Positions 54,529-64,000 of a stretch of 64,000 nt of DNA are shown in pieces; position 1 is the first letter of the stretch, and each line of letters begins with the position of its first letter. The notes beneath the pieces are model-generated. The model searched no databases. It was not told where the DNA came from and saw only the letters and a program-made list of their open reading frames with translations. This DNA comes from Hysterangium stoloniferum (taxonomy: Eukaryota > Basidiomycota > Agaricomycetes > Hysterangiales > Hysterangiaceae), in the NCBI GenBank assembly GCA_015178975.1, contig WHVD01000086.1:248001-312000 (forward strand). Reading direction: 5' to 3'. Made by a program: the position numbers and the translations under genes.

Positions 54529-56583
54529 GAGGCTCTGAAGTCTGGATCGATAGAGACCCGGCCACGGGTCCTAACTGGGGGCAGCCGTGAGATAATTCTT
54601 CCGAGATTTCGTGACGAAACTCACCAGTGGCACGAACTGTGACGGTGCAGCGACCCTCTCCATCGCCGGGAATGGATGTGCAAAGTAGGTCGACGCGGGC
54701 TGAGGAGTCTATATTGTTTACAGAAATAAAGTTTTATAAGTTTCCGGGGACAGCATTATCAAAGCCACTTGCCAAGGCCGAAAGATCCAAGGGAGGGTGC
54801 GTTTTGTGGGGATTGTCACTGACACGGGTCAAATTCCGACGCCTTCTTCCAGGTTCGATGAGATGCGGGGCAGCTTCCTCAGCTGGGGAAGTGGTCGGTA
54901 ATGCAGAGGCCGAGTTTTGGCTTGCTTTCCCGATCCTTTGCTTTACGGGCACATCAATAACATGGTCACGAACGGCTATGTAAAATTTCACTCACACGTT
55001 CCTCCAAACTAGCCGGGTAAGTGTCCTTGTCCTTCCCATGCCTATCTGTTTCATCCTGAATTTTTTGCTCGGATTGAAGTCTGCGTGAAACGAGATGTGA
55101 CAATGACCAAATAATCAAACCGAAGGAATACACACTCAGGATGGGCCATCTGATCCGAGGAGTCTTCAGCCTTGGTAATAGAAACCATGGAAGAGTTGTC
55201 GACAGGCTGGAAGGAGCCAAACTGTTGCTTGCGTGGATTAGCGCCATGTTAACAGAGAGCTATACACATGTCGACTTACAGGGATCTCCATTTTTTTGAA
55301 GAATAAACCCATGGCTTTTACGAGTCCTCCAACACTAGAATGTGATAAGATGGTGACTATGAAATTTGGGCACGAAGGACACTTACGGAATAGACTGCTG
55401 CCCATCGTCAGACCTGTTGATATACAACTATGTTGCTGTCTCTTTGAATAGAAGTGAATAGACCTTACCTTATCGGCGTTTCAGGTCTCTTGTCAACATT
55501 GAGCGGTGCAGACGTCGGAATCGATCCTTCTATATGGAGCGCAAATGTTAGTACTTCACATATTAAAAAGGAAGCCGAATTAATACCTTCTGCGGCTTGC
55601 TGTTCATATATCCTCTCATCGTTCACCAACGTGGTATCCCCACTGTCAAAAGACGAATCGGCCTGGTGTGGTACGTCGGAGTCAATAGACGCGGCTATTG
55701 GGAGCGTCGCCGATGATGCTATTGGGAGCGTCGCCGATGATGCTATTGGGAGCGTTGCCGATGATGCTATTGGGAGCGTCGCCGATGATGCTATTGGGAG
55801 CGTCGCCGATGATGCCACAGGCATGTCTTCAATGATCGCGCATTCGGAAAGGTTATGATAAAAATAGTAGGAAGGAATGATGCACAACGAACCAAATGCC
55901 TCGACCTGATGATCGTTATCACCGCATGGGATGGGAATACCGCCTATGGAGTCGTCTACCTCTTTGGGAGCCGATGTCTTGTCTAAAGAGCCATCGGCCT
56001 GACTTGAAAGGTCGTGATGAGCCGAGGTACTTGGTAGGGACGGCCCTAGTGGAGCCGCAGGGAGGGGGCGGGGAACGAGACTGACAACGCGGTCTTCAAA
56101 AGTAATATTATTTTAAAGAAGTGTACGATATAAATGATAAACGATGCTGCACGAACCTGGAACCGCATCGCCGGATCTTTCGCCGTGATGAACATCGACC
56201 TCTTGCGCGATGTCATTAATACCCGCCGCATGTTCTCCATTCGTGGCATCCGAGGAATTTGCTGGGTTAACCTGTGCGTCACCGCTGCGGCCATTCGCAG
56301 CGGGTGCATCACTACTCACGACCGGAGCACCCAAATCTGTAGCATTGAGTGGTGTGGCTGCCGCAGTAGGAAGCTTCGCGTGTATGTTCTCTGACCCCGG
56401 CCCTAACTGCACTGCTGTGGTGGAGGCAAGTGGCGGTGAGGGTGAAATGGACATGGTTATTGGGACGGTTGAAGCGATGACGACGACGGCTATCCGTTTG
56501 AACACTAGTCTTGCAAGACGGCGCAGCAAGAATTGAACAATAAAAATGAGTACCATGAACACAATCACGCAACAGAAAAACAT
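54359..56583 (-). CDS. Unrecognised multi-exon protein with N-terminal membrane anchor
   Basis: Frames on the minus strand suggest one gene. MFFCCVIVFMVLIFIVQFLL begins a membrane anchor near 56583, followed by Ala/Pro/Ser-rich low-complexity sequence. An eight-residue repeat PIASSATL occurs about five times (55694-55817), then a second hydrophobic segment near 55140-55170 (ILSVYSFGLIIWSLSHLV), and a proline-rich basic C-terminus ending VTKKGGRRRK. Exon borders between frames were not resolved. No domain is recognised and no function is proposed. The gene upstream on the same strand also has membrane segments, so the two could be one longer gene. Confidence 0.4.
55694..55817 (-). repeat. 24-bp in-frame tandem repeat, five units
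   Basis: Plus-strand unit GGGAGCGTCGCCGATGATGC plus TATT. It encodes the PIASSATL repeat on the minus strand. Units differ by single bases. Confidence 0.9.
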
Positions 56584-56860
56584 AAGCAGTGCGGTGCGAA
56601 ATGTCGAAACATGGCTGGATTAATATAGAATCAATCATCAAACATCAAGTATACATGACTGCCTAAAATTGTTGGAATATGTGGTTCGGAACCCTAAGTA
56701 CCCACATGTATCCATAGTAGTCCTTATCCATGGCTTTGGTTCTGTCCACCATGCGGTCAATCTGAGTCTGAGTTTGAGTATGAGTGGTGGTCTATTCGTC
56801 CACTAGGGTCACTATTCTGTGCCCCGATCCCCCTTCCCTTCTTTCATTCTAACAAAAATC

Positions 56861-57740
56861 TCACCGTCTCTTGAGCTCAGGACAGAAAGTCGCCTCGATG
56901 TGTTTTACCAACACAGTTGGGAACTGGGCGATGAGCAAGCTCCTCTTTCCTGTGTAATCTTCGCGTGCAACCATTGTGGCAAGGCTTTCCGTCGCGAGTG
57001 GATACAATCTGTCAACAAAGAACAGTTGTATGAGCACAAGATAATATATATAGATAGAGGAACTGTGACTCACACATCGCCATAACAGACCGCATGCAAT
57101 GAGCGTGTGAGGGTGCCATCGGGAAGCAAATGAAGCCACCTCTTTGCCTCGTTAAGACCCAGGCTGGAATTGGAGAGGAGCCTATACGCAGTGAACACGA
57201 CAGAGAAGACGCTGTACCTCACGTCAGTGTCGATCCCAGGAAGGTTCCCCTCCAACGTGATGGACAATTGCGTCATCCTGTCCAAGAAGCCGAGTTGCCA
57301 TGCTGCAATCAAGTGGCAGAGAAGTACAGTGAAGAAGGAGCCAGACACACGCAGCGACTCAGTCGCGAAATACGCCCTATGGCGAACATAAGTGTAAGTG
57401 GCGGTGGCGGTGGAGAAAGAATGGGACATATTCTTACTGCATTGATGGGACGATATCCATCAACATGCTAGACAGTCTTGCCCCAATGCTGGGAGTCAGG
57501 TACTCCATGAAAGCGGCCAGGGCCACTCTCAACACATACCATTTGGGGATTAATGCAGTCATGATTCCGAAGAGGACCATGGCGGGTTTGATGGAACACA
57601 AAGAAACCATCGATTTGTAGAGGTGAGGGGGTTTGTATGATAGATTTACTGGAGGGTGATAATGGCTCAAAGTAGTTCTGAGATGATGGAGAATAACGCT
57701 GCACCTGTGTGACCCACGTTATAGCTCCGCGCACAGATCA
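56861..57740 (-). CDS. Unrecognised multi-exon membrane protein
   Basis: Supported exons: one ending at 57438 (hydrophobic, MVLFGIMTALIPKWYVLRV then FMEYLTPSIGARLSSMLM), 57376-57074 (VSGSFFTVLLCHLIAAWQLG, then NEAKRWLHLLPDGTLTRSLH), and one starting near 57010 (LYPLATESLATMVAREDYTG) with a stop at 56861. Splices GTAAGA/CATAG and GTGAGT/GACAG keep one frame. At least two membrane segments. The N-terminal exon is uncertain: two frames compete between 57470 and 57734. No family recognised. Confidence 0.5.
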
Positions 57741-60137
57741 CCGGTCATGGCGACCCAATACAAATTATGAAATCAGAAGAAAACTCAGCATTCGCATAGA
57801 TTCTATTCCTTGTAATATTCAGAAGAATGCATCGAGATAAGCGATAAGGAATGTCACGGATCTTATTTACAGCGAGTATCGGCAATTAATACAATGAACG
57901 AGAAGAGTGTGTCCGCGTAGTATATTGTGTCGTCAGCCCCAGTCAAAATCAGGAATGGTCAAGAAGCTTTCTCAATAGACTTCATATCGCCCTTGTTGTC
58001 CAGATCGATCCTCCTCCATTTGGTAATACGCCACTTACGTAAGGTCGGGGTGTGTAGTGATCATACTTGATCATACTCTGCGCTTTAGGTGAGGCAACAT
58101 CAATAAAATCAACCTTATTGCATTATTACGTGAAGAACTATCTACATAGTCACTGGAGACCCAATTGGACCGTTGGGTGATGGCAGGCACTTCTGCCATA
58201 GGTCCGAATCGACAAATGGCCTTCGAAACCTAAACCTTAATGTACGCCTACACTACCTTTTGAATGTTTATCTCCTTGGCAGCCCATGCAATACTGATCA
58301 CGTTATTATATTCATGTGAAAACTGACGAGGGTTAATAGAATTTTGCGGAACAAAGGAAGACCATGGACGGATCACCTCCGTTTTCGTCCGAGGCTTTCC
58401 GGCTTGTGTCCTCCCTCTCTTTCGTATCTTTTTAAGAAAAGAGGACCGAAGAAAATGTCTCTCATATGATGAAACTATTCCTTGAGATACACCGTTAAAT
58501 TTCCATGTATAACAAAGTACCAGGAGCTCGGGAAAACATCGGAGGAATTAAATATTCGATTGTACGCATGGTCAATTTTTGATTTCATGTCAAATTCACC
58601 TAGATCTAGATGGGTGGTCACGCATGGCATCCATACGTGTCGAACTCCTTGTGGGGATATGGGGAGGTGTGTTGAACCTGTGCTTTCAATTAACTTCTAA
58701 TTCACCACTGATAAGGTAGTCTCTAGTCGCTACATCTTTCAACTCAGTTCTTCACGGTATAATACGATTAAAATACGATATATTAATGCCACGTCACTCA
58801 ATGCGTCTTATCAACGGAACCATCAGGCGCCCGCCACAGACCCATGTACATTCCTAAATGGGCTAAAGATCGACTTGCGCACATGTACAAAGTTTGTATG
58901 CCTTATTATCTCCAGAATATAATTTTCTTTGTACTGGAAACAAACAGCATAAATACCAACAGTTTTTTCTAATCTGCGCAAGATTAGATGGATAATTTCT
59001 ATTGGTTGGTCATTAACAGTGATCTGGGGGCTGCAAGCATGGGTATAGCCTGTGGACCAGAAGCTCGGGCTTACTCTCCAGCCCACAATTTTCCCAATTT
59101 TCAAGCAAATACCTTTCAACCTCAAATATCGATGGATCTTTTCGGTCTCATCAACTCCGTTGTGGTCCTTGTGAGGATCAACGCCATGTGCCTGACATAT
59201 ACTTAAAGTTGTCAAACCTTTCAAAAGCATTCAAATCCATAATACATTTCTTTATTCTCTCTGACCATGCGCCTGATAAATATTTAGAGTGAACCATGGG
59301 GAGTGTTCTCGATGCAGAGTAAAGTTGTGGGGTGGGCTGCCCCCCTGAGAAGCCGGAGCCCGCAACGTAGTCACCGTTCTTAGACTTTTCCTCAACAGGT
59401 GGTCAACAACGCTCATGAAAAACTAATATTCATTGCCTCTGATCGGCGACAGACACTGGCGTGTGGATATGATACTGTCAATCAGGAATTACAGCGGCAC
59501 CTGCAAATATCTGAAGAGAATGAGTTCAAGTCTTTGTTCGACCTGACACTGAACTGATCAATATGTAGAGCCTTTTAAACAGAAGACGCCTCCTTGAATT
59601 ATCATAACGCACGAATATAAGGCATTCTTTGATGTTGTAGAAGGATAGAAAACATTGCTTTCACTTCGGCGAGCCAGTTCTAAGTACGTTCGCCTCGATA
59701 ACCTTACTGATGACCACTGGCTGGTAGCCGACTGCACAGGGAGAGTCGCTGGGACTCAGAAGTACTTCCAGAATCCGGACCTGTACACCATGGGGGTCTA
59801 GAAAAGCTCCTGCGAAGAGACCAACTGGTCGTGGGCCGCATATGACCACTTGTGGTGATGTGAGCCATGAATACTCTTAGAGGGCTTAGACGGTTTAACA
59901 ATACCTAAGATAATGGAAAGATGAACCAAATAGCCAGCACCTTGATCGACTCTCTTAATTCAATGAGCATCCCAAGTATTCCAATCAATTTGGGTAATTG
60001 ATCGCAAAATCCCTGGTGCAAAAGTGACACCCTCATTTGACTGTGGAGTAGATTTTGCTTATCTATAATGTAAGAGCGATGCTATGAAAGCACGAGAGGA
60101 AAACATGGGCTGACTGTTCCAGTGGACATGGTGCAGA
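57741..60137. other. Intergenic, no supported gene; one degenerate hairpin head
   Basis: A minus-strand ORF at 58823-59230 (135 codons) and others at 58482, 59661 and 59704 have no motif. 59325-59385 resembles the satellite-module head in reverse (GCCCCCCTGAGAAGCC, GGAGCCCGCAACGTAG). Confidence 0.45.
59325..59385 (-). repeat. Degenerate copy of the GC-hairpin head
   Basis: The reverse complement contains CTACGTTGCGGGCTCCGGCT and a GGGGGGCAGCCCACCCC hairpin remnant. No minisatellite follows. Confidence 0.55.
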
Positions 60138-60461
60138 ATGTTGACACCAATAACTTCCCACCTAGACACAATGGATCGCCACAATGATATCCAGGAGAAG
60201 GGTTTCCGTTCATTGATCTGGAATTTCTGGAGGCAAAACGATTTCCTGGAGAAGATAATGGTTAGCATTGGTGTTATTGCAGTATCCGAGAGGTTTTCCG
60301 ATAAGGCACGGAAAAAGCCTAATGATCCATTGGCGGAATGTGTTGAAAAAAGGTGGGCGTCGGGAAATGGACCGGAAGAATCAGAGAGTGAGGATGAAGA
60401 GGTGCAGGATATGGTGGAAAGTGCGGAAATTGCAGAGGATTTGGGGTGTCAGAGACTTTAA
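60138..60461 (+). CDS. Hypothetical ORF with acidic tail
   Basis: A 107-codon ORF with GFRSLIWNFWRQNDFLEK and a Glu-rich end (ESESEDEEVQD). No domain is recognised. It lies just downstream of the gypsy pol on the opposite strand and could be non-coding. Confidence 0.2.
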   Translation: MLTPITSHLDTMDRHNDIQEKGFRSLIWNFWRQNDFLEKIMVSIGVIAVSERFSDKARKKPNDPLAECVEKRWASGNGPEESESEDEEVQDMVESAEIAEDLGCQRL

Positions 60462-60566
60462 AATAGTCCTAATAATATTTTTTTTTGACTTGCAAAACCT
60501 AAAACGAGTGTGATATCGGAAGTGTCGAGAGTGTTGGAAACTGAACAGAAAGAAAACAGAAAAGGA

Positions 60567-63500
60567 TTAGAGTGATGATAAAGGTCCGGGTTTACTTGGA
60601 TAAGCCATGTGGAAATCAGTGACAATTTCCATAGCGTGTCCTAGTTCCGTGGCCAATATCCATGAAGTTTCCTCGTCGGTACCTTCATAACCTGCCCATT
60701 TGACTAAATAGAGCAATTTACAAGTACGTCGGCAATTGTTGATTTTAGAATCCAAAATTTCAGAAACTTCAAATTCAGGTTCTCCGTCAATAATGACCGG
60801 AGGGGACGGAGGTTGAATACGTTCCGGGATTGAGTTAGGAACACAAGGTTCTAACATGGAAACGTGGAAAACGGGGTGGACTGCTCGCATACTGTCGGGA
60901 AGACGGAGAGTCCATGAAAGTGAACCGGCTTGTGCTATAATTTTGAAAGGGCCTAAGAATTTCTCAGTGAGTTTTTTAGAAGGTCGGGTAGTACGGAAGA
61001 ATTGAGCTTTTACAAAAACCTGATCACCGATTTTAAAATTAGGAGGCAGGATCCTGTTTTTGTCTGCGGAACGTTGATAATATTCCTGTGCGGAAGAAAT
61101 AGCTTTCCAAAGTTCTTGATGTAGTTCGTCGAGATCGGTAATAAATTCTTGAGCATGGACAGAAGCCAAATCTCGTTCGGAATGTACTGTGAGATTTGGA
61201 TTATAGCCTTTGTTGGTGAAAAAAGGAGATATGCCGGTAGTTGCATTCGGAGAGTTATTGTAGGCGAATTCCGCGATCGGAAGAAGGGATTTCCAGTTGT
61301 CCTGTTGATAATTACAATAGATGCGGAGATATTGTTCCAGTGTTTGATTAACACGTTCCGTTTGTCCATCACCTTCCGGGTGATATCCTGAGGTGAAGTG
61401 TAATTTCATGTCCAGGGCTTTTCCGAGAGCCTGGAAGAAGTGGGAGACGAACTTGGAGCCTCGATCGGAAGTTACATGAGATGGAACTCCGTGTTTGGAA
61501 AATACGTGAATAATGAAAAGTTCCGCTAATTGTAAGGACATGATTGTATCATGAGTGGGTATGAAAATGCCTTGTTTCAAGAATCGATCCACAACAACTA
61601 AAATGGATGTAAAGCCTTCAGATGTTGGAAGTTGTTCGATGAAATCCATGGAAATTGAGTTCCAGGGTTTTTCCGGTATCGGGGGTTGTTTGAGAAGGCC
61701 GTACGGCTTATGCCTCTGGGTTTTGGAGCGTAAGCAGGTGGTGCATGACTTACAGAACTGGGTTATGAAATCTCGGAGGTTAGGCCAAGTGTATTCTCTA
61801 CGGATTAAACCAAGAGTATTGTTGATGCCGTAATGTCCAGAGATTGGATGATCGTGTTTATACTGAAGTACGCGGAGTCAGAGATTGTTGGAATCTGGAA
61901 TGTAGATACATCCATCAAGACGGATAAAACCTTGAGAGTCCTGTGACCATCGGGGTTGGTCCGTATTGTCAGGAACTTCTAGGTGTGGCTTGAGAGCCAG
62001 GTCGGAAGTGAGTGTGGAAAGGATATCTTGATGTAATTGCTCAATGTCCATAATCATGACACTACACATAATTGGATAGTAAAGGGAAGTTGCTCGGATG
62101 GATGCAGAAAGTTGTTGCGTGGTAAAAATCGGTTTTAAGTTATGCGGATTAACAACGGCATAGTTACTTTCCCCCTCTTTAGGATAGATGTCCCATCATC
62201 GAGTCATGGCATCTGGTTTTCCACCAAGACATCTGGGTCAAAAACGGATAATCATGTTGAAAGCAAAAAGGAATTCGGACCAGCGGGCTTGCCGGCAGGT
62301 TAAAAGTTTAGTGGTAGAAAAATATTCGAGATTTTTGTGATCGGTAACAATGTCAACGGGAGTTGAGGAACCTTCGAGATAATGGCGCCAATGTTTAAAA
62401 GCTTCAAAAATTGCCAAAAGTTCCTTATCATGAACGTCATAGTTGAGTTTGGACACTGAAAGTGTCCGAGAAAGAAATGCAACCGGATGAATTTCACTGT
62501 CGGAATCTTGAATGGAAAGAATCATGGCAATTGCATAATCAGAAGCATCGGTTTCCACAATAATCAGAACATCAGGTTTCCAATGGGAAAGGATCGGGGC
62601 AGAAGTGAAAGCATTTTTTAAAGTCTGGAAGGCGGATCGGCATTTATCGTCAAAGACCCATGGTTGAGTTTTATGGGTAAGACGAGTGAGCGGTACTGTA
62701 ATATCCGAGTAGTCCCAAATAAAACGATGGTAAAAGTTGGTGAAACCTAAAAATGACTGAATATCCTTGACGTTCCGTGGTTCGGGCCAATCACGGACAA
62801 CTTGAACTTTGGTTTCATCCATACGGAGACCATCAGGTCCGATAATGAAACCTAAGTATTCAATAGAATCCATGTCAAAGTAACATTTTTTACCGTTGGC
62901 AAAAAGACCATTTTTATGGAGTCTTCGGAAAACTTCACGGACTTGTTCGTTGTGAAGAGCGGGATCCTCAGAAAATACCAAAATGTCGTCCAAATAGACT
63001 ATAACACATACATCAAGCATGTTGGAAAATATATCATTAACAAAACGTTGAAAAGCGGAAGGGGCGTTGGTAAGGCCGAACGGCATAACCAACCATTCAA
63101 AGGATCCATAGTGAGTCCGAAAAGCAGTCTTCCATTCATCACCCTCAGCAATTCAGACCAAATGATAGGCATGTTTGAGGTCTATTTTGGTGTAGATCCG
63201 AGCTTTCTGTGGGGCATCGAGTAAATCGGTAACGAGTGGAAGTGGATACTTATCTTTCCGTGTGATGGAATTTAATCCTCTGAAATCGACACATAGTCGA
63301 AGAGAGCCATCCTTCTTTCAGACGAAAAGGATGGGTGCTCCATACGGAGACTTTGAGGGACGGATAAAACCTATCGACAAATGTTCATCCAGGAACTCCC
63401 GAATAGACGAAGGTTCCGATTGGGATAACGGGTAAATAGGTCCTAACGGAGGGTTTGAACCGGGCTCAATATCGATTTTTAAGTCGTAAGGCCTATAAGG

Positions 63501-64000
63501 TGCAAGCCTGTCAGCTTTTTGCTTACTGAAAATGTCTGCGAAATCATGGTATTTTTCGGGAACTCCTTCCAGGTCGGCTTTTAGCTTGGATAATTCTGGA
63601 GTCGCAAAATGTCCAGATGCTTCATCAACTTTTAAGCTGATCGAAAAACATTGTGAACCATCCAGTTTACTCGCCCTAACAAATGCCGAAGCATTAATGA
63701 GAGAGAGTTTTGGAGGCGCAGAGGTTTCGGTAGAAGCCGGAGGTGCCGTAGATGCCGAAAAGGTGTTGGCTGGAAGAGACGCTGCAGGAAGAACCGAAGT
63801 GTCGGGAATACGGAAATTAATACTGCCCAATACCCAGTCAATCAATGGATTATATCAGGTGAGCCAGTTGTATCCAAGAACTACCGAGTATTTACATAAC
63901 TTGGAAAACCATATACAATAGGTTCTATTAATTGACTCTGAATTGTTTAGGATGTAATATGGATAATTGTTTCTCATGGTTGGTGGTTAACAATATAATA
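60567..64000 (-). pseudogene. Ty3/gypsy chromovirus pol, near-complete, six in-frame TGA codons
   Basis: One continuous minus-strand frame from the window end to 60567. Domains in order: protease end (VVLGYNWLT then YNPLIDW), RT with VIVYLDDILVFSED, RNase H (VETDASDYAIAMIL then DHKNLEYFSTTKLL), integrase zinc finger (HDHPISGHYG, CKSCTTC), integrase core (SMDFIEQLP, SDRGSKF, EGDGQTERVNQTLEQ), and a chromodomain (EFEVSEILDSK, YLVKWAGYEGTDEETSWI) that targets integration to heterochromatin. The only breaks are TGA at 63855-63857, 63318-63320, 63153-63155, 62238-62240, 62196-62198 and 61878-61880. Each fits an original CGA (Arg) codon, for example LV-R-IAEGDEWK. Gag and the LTRs are not seen; the 5' part is beyond the window. 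No LTR is evident after the stop. Confidence 0.92.

Noticed and set aside
56861-57740. Treating 53.5-57.7 kb as one giant gene
   Set aside because: A clean stop at 56861 and a new membrane-type start near 56583 favour separate genes, though RNA evidence could overturn this.
58823-59230. 135-codon minus ORF
   Set aside because: No motif, no homolog recognised, an overlapping ORF on the other strand, and no splice partner.

Overview
The window looks like a repeat-rich, gene-poor stretch of a filamentous fungal genome, most likely an Agaricomycete basidiomycete. The reasons are short GT-AG introns of about 50-60 bp with very small exons, a single-exon F-box protein with a leucine-rich-like C-terminus, a fungal MEP/AMT ammonium transporter, and Ty1/copia, Ty3/gypsy (chromodomain), Tad-like LINE and Tc1/mariner relics. 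Placing it near the Rhizoctonia/Cantharellales group is inference from general sequence style only.

Layout. 1-948: 3' end of a copia element with its LTR. 1262-9035: a decayed Tad-like LINE cut into pieces by a 3.5-kb non-autonomous copia element and by four solo LTRs, two of them nested inside the other two; target-site duplications (TSDs) can be read for every insertion. 9664-20080: the main host island, with a small membrane protein, an F-box protein, a short-chain dehydrogenase (7 exons, one of 12 nt) and an ammonium transporter (14 exons, one GC-AG intron). 20081-23093: no gene seen. 23094-35120: mobile-element graveyard with a gag-only copia element (114-bp LTRs), a three-level LTR nest (27608-30378), a two-level nest (30497-31631), a gypsy gag relic and a copia RNase H relic. 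35121-40400: second host island, with two duplicated small secreted cysteine-rich protein genes sharing promoter, signal peptide, intron and 3' flank. 40690-51281: gypsy and Tc1 relics around a 5.4-kb satellite block built of two [GC-hairpin + 18-bp minisatellite + second minisatellite] modules separated by polypurine and G-rich arrays. 51326-60500: scattered repeats and two unrecognised multi-exon minus-strand genes with membrane segments. 60567-64000: a nearly complete gypsy chromovirus pol on the minus strand, broken only by six in-frame TGA codons, each of which fits a CGA-to-TGA change.

How it works together: host genes sit in two islands with no operon logic, as expected for a fungus. 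The rest records repeated insertion, LTR-LTR recombination to solo LTRs, nesting and decay by cytosine deamination. Exon-intron models were built by eye from splice signals and family motifs. TSDs and LTR ends were read directly and are the firmest calls.
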